Assembly: GCA_037903475.1 (NCBI GenBank)
Contig: JBAJFG010000002.1
Coordinates: forward strand, 434,001-498,000
Reading direction: 5' to 3'
From: Ancylostoma caninum
Taxonomy: Eukaryota > Nematoda > Chromadorea > Rhabditida > Ancylostomatidae
Length of the DNA: 64,000 nucleotides
Positions 35,301 to 48,800 of the stretch are shown in pieces. The notes below the pieces were generated by a model. That model did no database searches. It saw nothing but the letters and a program-made list of their open reading frames with translations, and was not told the DNA's origin. Both the position numbers and the translations under genes were made by a program. Within the stretch, counting starts at the first letter, position 1. Each line of letters begins with the position of its first letter.

Positions 35301-36667
35301 TATCCAGCGACTTCACTTCAGAGAAGGTGATCCTCTCACTATCGAGTTCACTCTGTTTATCGAACTTTATTTTCCACGGGATCCTACTAAAGGGGCGGAG
35401 GAGATGGCAACTTAGAGTGTGTAATGTTAACCGGAGGGTTCAGCTTCCTGTTCTGTTCCAGAAACCGAACGTCACTTGAGGTGATTTCTGGAAATGGTGA
35501 AGATCCCAGTCTTCTCTTCCTTTTCTCAACAATTTATGCGGGCAGCTTATGGAAACCCACTGAAGAGTTATCAAACGCTAGTGGCTGTCCGTTAGGAAGT
35601 GGCCTTTCATTCGCTTGACACCTGTACACGACATATGGTGGCGATCGCCAGCGTCTCCGACGACAATTGGCAGTTTGAACAGCGAAACGCGCAGTTCGAC
35701 TGCAAGCCCACAATCAAGACGCGCAGCAATTGGTGTGGCGACGAAGCCTAAACATCGCAATTAGCAAAAACACCAGTTTGGGTGCAAAATCGCCTGGTTA
35801 GCGCTGTGGAAAAACCATTTCGCTGCTCTGTGACTATGGGGTATGGGCAGACCGCGAGAACTTCTTAGTGCTGAGGTGTAGGTAGGTGCTTTTTAGATTG
35901 GCTACTCGAGATGGTAGGGTTGCTGTTCTATAACAGGCCACGGCTAGACTTGAATCGACGGCTGCTGACTATCGTAGCAGCCAAATCGCTGAGCAGTTGC
36001 TGGCGTACTCATTTTTGCGATGCGGCTTTTTCTTCTGAATAATTCCCAAACTACTCCGGAGAGTGACTCGCCGGCCACCACTTAGCTCGTCCGTTTTGCA
36101 GCTCGCACTTTGCGTTGCTTTCAAATCACTGGGCTGTTTTCTCTGCCAGAGTACATCATCGGAGCTATTACTGGCTGGAAGCGCGATATCCAGCTGGGAA
36201 TTCGGGGAACTTCCAGTCGTGGTTTTGCTCACCCATTCCTCTAGAAATCACCACCTGGGAAATCTGGGGATCTGTCCTATTCCAACATACGATCAAAATG
36301 GTTTTCTTCGGGGCTCAAACCTCTACTGAACATGGTTAATCTTTTTTTTCTCTCAATCTAGTGATTTCTAGCCGTTCTCTCACAAAGAGCTTGAGCTCTT
36401 CTTCATTCCCTCATCCATATTTCCGTTTTTTTCTGCCTAGCCCATTTTTTCTTTGTTTGCTTTCTTTCCATGCTGGCCGTTATTACTTCTCGAATGTGTC
36501 AACATGTCGCCGCTGTTGTCGTCTAGTGTCTTTAATGAAGCTCACAAGTGTCGCTTCTGAAGCGCCTTGCGGTTTTATAGTAAGACTGCGGTTTTTGCAC
36601 GAGAAGTATTACTCTACAAGGTTCTTTGGCTATTGCTTGCGAGGAAAATGAGCCGCTACAGCTTCTC
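32310..36667. other. Intergenic, nothing recognised
   Basis: The stretch contains C-runs (33449 and 34717) and ORFs up to 108 codons (32917-33243 on +) with no motif. Near 35066-35290 a minus ORF of 67 codons may be a retroelement scrap. No splice-linked coding series was found. Confidence 0.45.
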
Positions 36668-36710
36668 GGATATCTTCACAGGACTCTGAAAGAGTACTGT
36701 GAAGATATCC
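36668..36710. repeat. Short strong hairpin
   Basis: GGATATCTTCACAG pairs with CTGTGAAGATATCC, continuing to CTC/GAG around a TGAA loop after one small bulge. The pairing stops at both sides of 36668-36710. Confidence 0.85.
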
Positions 36711-36865
36711 GCATCCAGATACATTTGGCTCAAGGGCATCACTGAAACTAATTTAGTCATGAAGTTATCAGGAACTAAGCAAAAACAGAGTTGTTCAACA
36801 TTTCAAAAATTCATTGCATTCTGAATTCTATTTAGGCATATCTATGGACATATGTATGTACATAC

Positions 36866-37105
36866 CAGTGGCGGACACAGAGGGCGAGGGGCATCCCTCC
36901 CACACCAAGGTCGGGCCGCTAAATTTTTGAAATTGCTTTGAGAAATGGACAAAACATGATGTATAAGCTCATTTTTTGTGCACTTATATTTTTAAGTTAT
37001 TCATATTAATTATTTAATACTGAAATAAGTGCTTTCAGTAATTTTATTGTTCCCATCTGGATCCATTGAGTGGCTGGGTTCTCACTTTTTGGGCGGAGCG
37101 AAAAA
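36866..37105. mobile_element. hAT MITE, CAGTGGCGGACGCAG family (copy 5, right end eroded)
   Basis: The left end CAGTGGCGGACACAGAG and the internal GACCxTTGGTGTGGG/AAATTTTTGAAATTGC blocks follow the family. The CATCTGGATCC segment and CACTTTTTGGGCGGAG near 37090 correspond to its right part, but the terminal repeat is lost. It is flanked on the right by unassigned DNA to 38137. Confidence 0.6.
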
Positions 37106-38137
37106 AGTCGAAGATTTTCTCAATTTTGCCTCATAAAGTAGACAATATTGTGTCGGCATGTTTTTAATAACCTATTCTTACTTCCACGAAAGTTCTTATT
37201 TATTGAAATTTGAACTCAATCTTCGATTACTTGGTTTTTGAAACTTCGGGGTCCAGGTCTGCTTCTTACAATAGTTCAATTCGTTCAACTGTTCTCAAAC
37301 ACCGAGATTTTTAAGCAGCCATTCAAACAATCCAACATTGCAGTTTTTGGGATAATTTATGGTGAAACTGGCTTTATTTTCAAACTCTTCGTGTCCGGTT
37401 CTGCACCGAAAATTGTTGTGTGCTGTGCACTATGTACGGTTATGGACAGTCTATAAAAGAGACTGTTTTTGACTATGAGCGCTCTGGTCTCGACCGACTC
37501 TAAAAAACAAGCAGTGGGGTAGGTTGTTGCGAAGTGTTCTGAAGTGTAGCCTATTCCTGAGTAGTTTTAGTGCTTTATAAGGATACTTGCGGCTTTGTTA
37601 TCGGCTTCTGATAACATTTTCGGTAGTGGGCAGCGTTTCGTTACGATTATCCTAGTACATAAGCCAAAAACATGGGATAAGGGGGCATTAGCTCCAACAT
37701 CGCCAGTAAACCTAACAGATTTGTCGCACTCAACCGACAGGTTGCCATTTGATCACTTCTTGAACCTCTTTAGATGAATATATCACGCACTCGGATTGAA
37801 AACGGCATTGCTTTTCGAAGTTTTTTCCAACACTTGAGTTTTTTCCCGCTCATACTCCTCAAATAAACGTATCAAAGAAGGTACTGTTTTGATCAGCTTC
37901 TCATCGTTCTCACTCATTTGTGTTCCCCCTCTCTTCTATATAGATATGTTAGATGTATAGTTTAAACAATATTTATTCGATAGTACATACGTGAAGCAAA
38001 TTCTCGACAGTTAGGTTGATGCAGTTACTACATTTTTGTGTATATACGGAGCTCTTTTCACAGAAATCTTAGTTCTTTTGATTGTTCGATGTACTCACAC
38101 AAGGATTCCTTTGCGTTAACTATATTCATACTCACTA

Positions 38138-38589
38138 GGGAAGGATACTCAGGTACGACAACTCGTAATGAAGTGTGTATTGACAAATGCAGTTTTCGAT
38201 GCTGATCTCAAATCGGTTTTCCTTATCTGCTGCAGAGCTCTCTGTGAAGAGTTATGTGGCAAGATTTCATCTTGTTCAGAGCTGCCAAAATTTCGCTTCC
38301 TGGCTATATTCTGCTAAAAGATCGTGGGAACTCATCTGAATCTATAACAGTTTTAAAAGCATTGACCAGTTACAATTGACAACTTTGAGATGGTTTTTGC
38401 GCACATTTTCGGCGGAATATAATTTGAAAGTTGGATTTTGCCGGCCGAGACCAGCCGATATTATGCCACGTAACTCTTCCCAGAGAGCTCCGCAGCAGAT
38501 AAAGATAACGGATTTGAGATCAGCATGAAAAACTGCATATGACAGTATACATTTCGTTACGTGTTGTCGGACCCCCTAGTATCCCTTCC
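38138..38589. mobile_element. Inverted-repeat element, arms of about 120 bp
   Basis: The left arm (38138-38262, with GCTGATCTCAAATCGG and TATCTGCTGCAGAGCTC) is inverted in the right arm (38463-38589, with GAGCTCCGCAGCAGATA and GATTTGAGATCAGC). The ends read GGGAAGGATACTCAGG and, inverted, GGAAGGGATACTAGGG. No target duplication is clear and no coding is seen. Confidence 0.65.
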
Positions 38590-39281
38590 TGGTCAGACAG
38601 TTTCACCAGTCAGGCCGGTCACCGAACACCGCGCAGGTGGCACGTGTCTTGTTTTTCTCCATCAGCTTTCCATTACTTAAATTGCAGATTTCGTTCAAGC
38701 AAGACATTTTAGTGTTATGCCATGACTAGAGAGTCGAGTTACTGAGTAAACATGCTGAAAAATTGCAGAAAAGTGCTCGGGTTCGTCTGCATCTTGCAAA
38801 CCTTTGCAGAGCGTAAAATGTGACTGTTCTGAAATATGACTTGGACCGTCCTGCTGGAGCGTTTCGTACACTTCATCCATGAAAATGAAGAGAATTTTCG
38901 AGCAAAGTAGTGGACAAGAACGGACCTGTGTGCTACCTGGTATGGAAGCGGGCTAACATGCCGGTTTTTCGCATCGGATGCATAATATTTGCTTTCGCTT
39001 ATTTTATATTAATTTTGTGATGGAATGCAAGAAAGCACAACTGCTGGGAAAACAAAGCGCGGAGGTTTGTTTGCAAATACAACAGCAACATGTATTCGTT
39101 TGTGCATGCGTATCAGTGGAGATCACGGCAACGTTTTGCTTACGTATTCGGTTGGGAAATGACGTTGGGAGTGGTCAACGAAATATTCAGCCAAACGTTA
39201 CTGTCAGAAATCTCATCCTGAACGACTAAAAATGAATACTCGGTAAGTAACAGTGAAAATCAATGGTTAGAAATGGATTAA

Positions 39282-39796
39282 AGGCAAGGTCCGGTCAAAA
39301 TCTTGCCCACCCAAGTTTTTTGCTCTTTGGAGTCCAAACCATAAGTGTAGCACGTATCCCAAGTTTGAGACCTCGACATAAGTTCTATCACTAGATATGG
39401 GACAAAACGTCTGAGGATTACGGTACCCGTGAGAAAACGCGCTCCAACCGACAAAAGCTGTGCGCGTGCATACTGAACAACGACGGACGCTCAGATACAT
39501 ACAGCCTAACGAACGCTTCGTGAAACCTCCCCCACCCCGTCAAACGGACCACCGGTACTTCAAATAAAATTTTTTTCCTACAACGCCACAATAGACAGCA
39601 TGTAGGGCGCGCCGTATAACGTCATTTGAAAGCACGGACGCCGCAAACCCGCAAACGCCGCACCGAAATTGGACGACGGAAAGCGTTCGTTGTGGGACCT
39701 TTTCAGCGACTTTTCTATAGTTTTCGTCCGAGGCGTCGCCTAGGGCTACGAATCCGGTAGAAATTTGGGAGATGGAATTTTGCCCGAACCTTGCCT
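39282..39796. mobile_element. TTAA-flanked element with AGGCAAGGT ends
   Basis: The ends AGGCAAGGTCCGG and (inverted) AGGCAAGGTTCGG are bounded by TTAA (39278-39281 and 39797-39800). The inner parts CAAAATCTTGCCC and GGAATTTTGCCC also look mirrored. The 515-bp body has no transposase. It has the same AGGCA start as the 4.2- and 25.1-kb elements. Confidence 0.75.
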
Positions 39797-39800
39797 TTAA

Positions 39801-42800
39801 GTATGAGTATTCACATGAATTATGAAGGAAAATGTTCGTGAGAGTTTGCAGCAATAGAATTCTCCCTAGAATTGGGTTGGAATCCTATGCGCGCAGGGTT
39901 CCAACGGTACATGCAACCTGGCACTCTGATAGTCTGCGCATCCGCACATTCACTAAAACAACATGTTCTAACTGTCGCCCGATCCTCCCGATCTCTCTTT
40001 CAAACCTATCCAAATGGGTGACAACGAGGATACAAACAGATCTGCTCAGTTGCACTTCCTTTATATGGTGTGCTTCTATTTCCAGGAAGAATTCGTGGCA
40101 TTTTTTCGACACCTTCGGTCATCCAAGGTATGTAATTATACTGTATGAGTCGGTTGTAGCAGAATCTATGTAACTCCTTTTTTATGCTACTTTTGCTGAC
40201 AGCAAAAATCTTTCTAAAAAGGAAGCAGGATCTTGACGGATTTCTCATATGGTCTCATGACATGGTTGGCCAGATTTTCCCTAAAAATGCCTCGCTACAA
40301 ACTCGTTCTTGTTCTTGCGCAAGAGTTGAGTCAGATGGCGTCGCGAGCACGGTGCTCATGCGCAGATGGGGCGCCAACATCCTGACCTTTGCGAGTGATC
40401 GAATGTCACTTAGTGTGCTGAGACAAGCTTCTTATGCTAATCTGAAGTCGGGCATACGTCCGGGTGGAAAACACGCGTGTAATTCAAGCGCATGAGCATC
40501 AACTTACATGCACGAGAGTTATTTTTCAGTCGTCCGCGGCGATATTTTCGCCTGCGGACCCGGGTGTCAGGCTGCAGCAATACTGTTGGATTTCTGCGGA
40601 TTTGGGGAATTTGAGAACCTGTTTCGTTGGGCAATTGTCGACTGATTTCGCATAAAATAACACCCTGCGTTCGAGCCATATTTGCACTATTTGATACGGG
40701 CCGGTATTTCTGGGTCATTGCGGTTTCAAAAGGCAGGGAGTTTTGCTAAAGGTTTCGGATCATAAACTTTCATAGGCCTTCACATCAGTGTTGAGACTTC
40801 AACTTCTCAAGGCAATTTGTTCGCGAGTTATGTTTATTTATTCATTTGTTATCAGTTTAATCATTAGTATGTGAGAAAAAAACTGAGAAATCATTACTTA
40901 AGGTATTTGTTATGGGATAATTTTCAAAAGATGTTCATCCTTCACCTCTACTGTACATATAGTTGTCATGGTTTTTCAGGGCAATTTACAGGAGTAAACC
41001 TTTTTTTAAAATACAAATCGTAGTTGTTAAAGGATTAGCGCAAGAGGGATGGAGTGGAAGAACTGTCACTAGAAAATCGTCCCAAAGCGCTGCTCTCTGT
41101 AGACTTTTTTTCTGGAAGAGGATCTGGCAATCGCTGCACAAACTGGTTGCATCACATACCTATGCAAATTTATGCCCTTTCGATTGAATGAATTTTGGTG
41201 CCTATTTTCGACTGAACCAGTTTATAAAAGCACACTGCAGGTGCTTGCCTCCTTTGTTGCCTCTCTTTTTTGAACATGGTAAATTTGATGAAATAGAACC
41301 TCATGAAGTGTCGGTAAAGTGCAAATAAAATGATTCGATTTTTTTCCAGGAAAATCAATGAACTGACATCGATTCTCAAAATGGCGTACTTTGGAAAATT
41401 TTTTAAACATTTCTATCATTCTCATCTCAAGTGGGAAGATTCGAGCAGATTTCGTTCATCCTTAGTGTATTTTTTTTTCGGAAATTCACCTTTCAAAACT
41501 TTTCTTATGAATTTGGAAATTTTTGTAGATTCGAGCAGAATTCAGCGAAAAATAAGCAAAATCTGCTTGAACCTGCACTTTGTGCGAATTCGGGCAGAAT
41601 CAAGCGAAAATTGCGCCAAAACTAAGCGTTATTTGCTCGAAGGTGTACTGACTCTGCATGAATTTTTCCATCTGAGAACCTACTTCCCGAGCCCTCCTGT
41701 AGAGCCCTACTGCCTCGTACAATCCTAGACCACTTTTTCTATAGGTCCTTCTTTTTTTGAGAATACAGCTCTAAAAAGCAATTTTTTCTCGAAACCACGG
41801 GATGTGTTGGTGTCCCAGAAGAATCCTGTGTTGTACCACGCACAGCTTGTACTGCCCAGGCGTGTTTGCGCGTTGTAGCCCAATTCGTGGTCAATCCAGC
41901 GGTGGTCTCGTATTTCATGTGTGGACTAATTGACTGTCTTCTTTTGCTTATGAGATGATCGTAGCGTTCTCGCATTTCCCATTTTCCGCTCATCTCCTCG
42001 CCCGTGTAATTTTCGCGTTTTTCCATCTGCATATGCCATTTGTCTTCGTTCTCCAATACATTCAGTATGTCTGCGTCTCAGCCGAGCTGAGAGCGAGTAC
42101 ATGGTCAATCTAGTCGTTGCTGACTGATGCATACTCATTTCCTTTTTGTTTTACTCTTCTTCATGACGAGGCATGCTGGCAATTCTCGTTCAAGGATTTG
42201 CACTATCCGCTGTTGTTCCCTCCCATTACTGCGAGAGGGCGTCTAGCCCGATGTGCACCGGCCAGCGGGCTCTATTTCCTGTCAACCTCTTAATGACAGG
42301 ACTTTCCTGGGCGGCTTGCTTTCTTATGGGTCGCCGGTCAGCCGCTCGCTTAGGTAATACAGCCGGCTTAACCTATAATTTGTTCTGACGATTTGTCTCT
42401 GGCTGATGTTCTTTTTTCCATTATCGCCATTAGTCCTTTCACTTGCCCCTCACCTTCCTAGTGATCACTGGTTCTGTATATTAGAAAGAGGTGCTCTTTC
42501 CTGAAATGGTTCTTTTTTCATAGGTTGGCTGTTCAATGGGCTGGCAACCAGTTCGCCCTTTGGAAAAGTAAACAACGCATCCGAAACATGTGTCGATGTC
42601 ACCTTTGTTCAATGGTTTTGCATTTGAGGGAGTTCATATTTTTGAACTCCAAGCTACCCTATAGGTTCCCTTCCTCGGTGATATTATGTGGCGCTTTTGT
42701 CTCATCATCATAAGTGCCACTTGTGCGTGGAGGAACGGCAGTTTCGGAGTTCATCTGGCCAATGTTCCATCGAGGGGCAAAGATCGCAGTGATGACATGT

Positions 42801-45800
42801 GCTAAGTGATGTTAGGCTGGCTCAACGTGCGTCCAGCTGTTTCAGCATTCGGGAAGCCTTGAGTTTCTGAACGCAGATCTGCAGAGATCTGAAAGAGAAG
42901 GACTGTGAAGCAAGCTCCGGTTGGTGATCACCCAGGAGTGATTACAGTGATGATTTCGAAAGGATACGTATCGGGCGTGATCCATATGTGCGGCATTAAA
43001 GGAGGAAAGACCCGTCATTATGAGAAGCTTATCTCTATTTCAACTTTAGACCTTCATTTATGTGTTTGAGGTTTGATATCATCTGTTCCTGCACTCTCAA
43101 TTTGCTCATTCCTTCTACCTATCTGCCATAGCTGCGGGTTGACTCACTTCCCAGCTGATGGAATACTAAGCTCCAAATCAGGAATCCTGGAAACAGTGTT
43201 CTGCATAAGGGGTTTTTGCTTCGGGCTTGCATTGGATTTAGACACGAATGGGTTTCGCATGGATATACATGGGTTTTGTATGGATTTAACCGTTGCTGAT
43301 GTTGTTTTTGTACCAGCACACCTGTCTTAATCATGCGATTTGCAGCTTTCAATCTCATCCAAAGCACAACTCCTAAGTTTCCTGAGAAACTCTCTCTGAA
43401 ATGCTTTTTTGAAGGCGACTTTTGAAACTGATGGTACCTTCCGTCTTTTCGGAATTCCTTTCCTGTTCCATGAACCCTGACTCATGTATTGAGCTGCATA
43501 TATCCCCAGTCAAGATGTACTTATGTATGTTCTCCCACCGATTTGGTCTTTGCTACAGTAAGCAAATGAATTATTAGCATAGATGGAGTGGTCATGCGCG
43601 AATAATCCATGCTTTTCTCATGGAGCGAGGGTGAGCGCTGCATTTATCATGTGAGATAGCATCTTTCTTCCTGTAGGAGTCTGATCTGGCAGGACTTAGC
43701 TGCAGATGTTCATTCGCTTATAATTTCCAAGAAAGTACGGAGAGACTTCGGTTATATAAGTAGCACCCAACTATGCATCGCTCTGATTTTTTTCTTAAAT
43801 TTTTTGGAATGATGGGAACGAACTCCTTTTATTCAGGTACATATGTAAGTACGCAGAAAAGAGTGATAAATTTGTTGTTAGTAACGCCAAACAAAATTCT
43901 TAATGTAAAACTTTCAACCACTTCATTGTTAATGAAATACCAACTGAACTAAAAATTTTCGCAATTTCTAACTTTCATCTGATAGAAGGTGCACTTTGGT
44001 CGCAGACAACATGAACAAATAAATAAATAAGTCAACAAAGCGAAAGGTATTTGTCATAGCTGTTATAGCACCTTACATTTTAGAAAATGGAACGAAATTT
44101 CCAGTTCACAGGATGAGCAGCTCCAACGGGATCAGCCCCTCATTGTCTGTCTCATGTGGCTCCAGAAGCCGCAGTACGATTCCAATCAGTTTTGCGGACT
44201 CTTGCCATTTTTCATTCGTTTATTTGCCAGACTCACATTGGTGATGTGCGCGTGAGGGTCGGCTGTTAATTCTCCTAAATAGACCGAGGACATCCATCCT
44301 CGCTGCTCGGGTCGACTTAATTAAACGGAAACTTTGATCGCCTGCTCTGTTATCGCTCCATTTCATGGGACGCTATTAAATGCTCTGCTATAATGGTTGA
44401 GTTTGGTCGTAGTATCTCCTCGATATATTTTTTTTGTGGACGCTCATCTCTTTCAGAGAGAATGGTTAGCAGGTCGTGCGTTCCTTACTAGACGGGCTCG
44501 TTTTCCTCCTTCCATTAGGAATTCCATTCTGAACGAAAATCAGTTCCTGAAACTGAACCGGACCGTAAACTAAGGTTTAGACTGCTGTCGCTGGGTTAGA
44601 AGAACACCTCATTAATGGCAGTTTTCCTTGCTGTCTTTAGCTCTGAGCTTCAGGTATTCTGGATTTTCTGGCTTTCTGGTCCCAGTTACAATCCAGGCGG
44701 AATATGGCACACTAAATGGTACAGTTCTATATTATTATTATATAATGTTTATAATAGTTTATTTACTTATAGTAGTTCCGTATTATTCATATTTTAGAAG
44801 TATTTGGTACATATTATTATATATAGGTATTTGCTGCTAGTAATAAGGTTGTTTTTCGAACTTTACTTACATGTCCTTCTATTTGGTATAATTGTTGCTG
44901 CTTTATAGGCGCACCTTGCATAGATAAATGGTTGAATAATAAAAAAATGAACAGAGAAAGGTGGTAAAGAATAATTCCAGGCACTTACACAAACGCGAAT
45001 GGTCCGTTATTTGTCGCACTCGTCGCAATTCCATTGTATAGTTGCGATAAAAGAAGCTCGGAGTGCCCTTAGAGGTGTGGACATCCTCTTCACCATAAGT
45101 GGACTCGCTGGTCAGCATAGGTAGAAAAAAGCTTGGAGTGCCTCAATTCGAGCATTGCCGGAACTTCTTTCGATATCCTATTAGTTCCACTTCACGCTCC
45201 ATCTCAAAAAAGAAAAACCTAATCGACCTATCCTAAAGTCGAGACTGCTCCCGCACTCTGCTGTCGCCGCTCCTGGAGATTCGTGGCTAACATCTCCGAG
45301 CGCTTGTCTCATCGTAACTTTTGTCTTGTTAATCTGCCCCGCCTTACATTTATTATGGGTCCACCTCCATGTTTTTTTTGGGTTACTCATTTCACCACAC
45401 ATTGTTCCAACCTTCATCACGTCGTCCTGGCTTCGGGTAAGCGATACTACATATTTCATAGTTTTTGGTGCCTTTACGCCAGAAGCTCCACTTCGGGGCA
45501 GAGCCACTGTCCCCTTTTCTGTCCACTGTGCATAGTCATTTCATGATTTTCTGTTACAAGTTGTATTCTTCGTTACCATCATCCCGCTTACATTTCAGAG
45601 AGCTTCTGAACTCATCTCCACCAAAATTACGGATGCTGCAGTCTAGAGAAGATTCGTTTCGGTGTTGGCTCTGGCTTTTGTTTTCATTTTCGCTGGTTTT
45701 TCTTGAGAGGATAGATTTCGGCATGTCCATTGAGGGCAAATTTAACTTTCGAGAGTTATTCTAGCAAAAAGTTCACCTAGACATAAGTATGTTTCGGTAG

Positions 45801-48800
45801 TCAGTCTCAGTGAACAATCCTCCAGCAGACGTGGTAGCCCAATTTGGACGCATGCACATGTCAGATACATAGTTTAGAAAAATGCTTCTTGTGGCTCTGA
45901 GGTTTTAGAGGTGTGGTTAAATCTGGTCATCTTCAGCAGCAAATCAAAAATTTAATGGAGAAACTTGTCAACATTTTTCCGAAGTATGTATTGCAAAGCG
46001 AGGATAGCGTTATCCAGTTGCAAATAGGCATTTCGTTCTTCCCGGTGTTCCAAGGAGATACCGCAGGTCACCGCTGAAAACATCAGAGACGACGAATACT
46101 GGAGTAGAAGTAGTAGTAGGGCGTGTGCTATGGATCTAACTATGAACCTTGTTCTGCACAAATATAGCAAAAAAATCCAGATAAGGCGATATAGGTTTTG
46201 CTGGGACGAACTCCATCCATTCTCTTTGTCATACTTCGATATTTGGAACAACGGGTGTCACAGGACTTCCCTAGCTAGTCTAGGAAGTTTCCTCACGTGA
46301 TTTTGGTGCCTTGTTTGAGAGACTTTTGACTCCTTCATATTTCCACGGAAATCTCAACAATAAAGTGAGGCAGAGACTCAGGTTTGATAAGCAGGCCTTC
46401 ATCAGTTTCAAAGTTTCAACAGCACTTGCGCGTGAAGAGGCACGTCCATCTCAGTCTCAGCAAAAATTAGAAGAATCAAAGGATGAACAGAAAGAACTTC
46501 ACCTCTTCGTGCGAATCCACCGTGGGGTTCGAGAACAATGGAGGTTTTCCCAAACTCGTTCGAGCCGTTTTTAGTTAAGCGTGGTGACTCACATTGCGTG
46601 TCTGGTGCGTCCACTCAATCCGAGTGCGCGAGATCGGCGGTGATCCTCCTTTCGGCCCTCCGATCCGCTCCTGTTCTTTGCCTCACGCGACTAAATGGCG
46701 ATGAATGAGAGGATTTCGTCCGCGGACGAACTGGCTAAAAACAATGCTTGTTTTGTGTCTCCTTGTTCACAAACAAATGGAACGACGAGACCGAACAGTG
46801 GTTTACCTCGTCGTGTCTCTCGCCCGCGGACGGCTCTTTATGAGTCTGCACTTCGCGGCCCGATACGGCTCGCCTTGGATGTCCTCATTCCTTGTAATCC
46901 AGTGATTTATGATGCCATACTCCTCTCCGTGTCTTGTATCTTTGTCGCATAAAATTTTATAGGCAGGCTGTTCGCAAGTAAATGCTCCGTCCACTCGAAC
47001 GCTCGCAGAAATAAGTTTTCCGTGCATGAAATACGGTGTACTCCCAGGCAAGGATTAGGATCTTTTACAAGCGAAATCCTGCTTGGAGTGATTAACGGCG
47101 AAGAGGCGTCATTCGACTGGAAGAACCCTTCAGGCTCGGATCAGCGGTAAGACGCCTATTTGTCATCCAGCGATGTTCCCGGCTTGGAAATGATATTTTT
47201 GCGTGGATCAAAGGATTTGTCCGCAGTGTTCGTTGCTGGTTCTTGAGAGGTAGGAGTTGTGCTGAACAAGGGTGAGGTGGTAGCGTTCTCAATTTTTTCA
47301 CCTGTTGCGGCCATATCAAAGAGCGAAAAGGTGCACCTTTGAAATGCTCATGTAAGATAGTAAATGTTGAACGAAAATAAGCTGAAATTCAGTGAGATCA
47401 GGGAAAAAAAACAATAGAGAGAGCTATAGTACTACAATAATGTGGTAGTAAGAACCTTTGAAAATTCTGGATCGCGCACGTTCTGCAGGGGTGGAATTGT
47501 TCATTGGGTTTGCCCGTCGTATTCATGTGAACCTCTAAAGTTTCCCTCCTCTGGACATAAAAAAGTTCATCTCTAATCGCCGGTGTAAAGTGCAAGGTAA
47601 TCTATACCTGCCTAGAAGAGGGAGGTAAAATTTAATACTGGAGATTACCCCGACCAAATAACATGACCCACTGCAGGATTAACAAATGAAAACCCTCTAT
47701 CTTTATAAAGATAAAGGTGAAGGTATGAGAATAAAGATCGAGATATGTAAAAACCCTGTTTTGCTCTTCTTTTGCTTTGTCTTGCTAATTCCGATCCCAA
47801 GCTTTGATTCAGTGAATAAAGCATGCCCTTGCTCAGTTTTATTGCGTTTTAAAGAAGCTAATTCTTCTAACTTCCGGTTAGCAACTTTTCGGAAGTTCCA
47901 GGCTCCGCTTTTTGAACAGCTAGAAGGCCAGAAAAGGGGAATGAATGATGTCTAATTAATTATACGTAATTCCAAGAACGTGCTCTGTGTAACATTGCAA
48001 AGTGGTTTAGGTTTCGTTTTACTGTAGCATCTTCATTTTCACTTTCGCTGAATTCTAAAATCCTCCATCCTATCCTAGACAGTATTGGCGTTGCTGTTCG
48101 AGGAAGTTTTCCATGGATCACAATGTGGTAGAAATTGCTTTCCTTCAGCTTGTATGCTCCTGTGACCTCTACTTTTTCACAAACTTTATAACTTTCATCG
48201 CCGATCTAAATTTACTGCTGAACGGTTTCAATCCTCTGGTTAGAGCTGGTTACTCATCCTTGAATATGTATCTTTAAAGCGGCCGGCGTTTTCGTAGCAA
48301 TCAAATAAAAGCAACTTGCGAGGCATTCTAAGCGCGTTTTTCGATGGGAACTGCTTGTGTACAAGTATAATCTCAGGAGTACTTTATTTCTTTTGCTGAA
48401 GTCAAGAGAAATAAAGAATAAAGGATAGTTTCTGAAAATAAAGGCAAATAAAGGCGTTGTATTATTTCAAGGATCATAATTTCTAAGGACAGAGTTGTGG
48501 AAAATGCTTGGCAGGTGTGTACAGAAATGATTCTATCCCCATCTCCATATTTCAATCGTTGAGCGATTCGCCATGCACGTCAGCTTGTTCCGGAACGATC
48601 GTTTCCGTTGGCAAACATCATTAGTACTGTTACGATCGTTGTCATAACAGCCTATTAATCATATCGTTGTGGGGTGATCGCCGACGATTGTAGGTCGGCT
48701 CTCGTGCGCACCTCACATCTGTTGCCTCAGATTATCATCGTGATTATCGACACATGTCCATCGGCGGATGTCTTTGGTTCTGAAGGCGTACTGTGGGCCA

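Noticed and set aside
36668..36710. Hairpin considered as a microRNA precursor
   Set aside because: The stem is about 18 bp with a 4-nt loop; pairing does not extend far enough for a pre-miRNA.
39358..39369. CCCAAGTTTGAG, identical to the 3' part of the nematode SL1 spliced leader
   Set aside because: Only 12 bases match, the upstream GGTTTAATTA part and the donor GTAA are absent, no Sm site or snRNA fold follows, and it lies inside a TTAA-flanked element.
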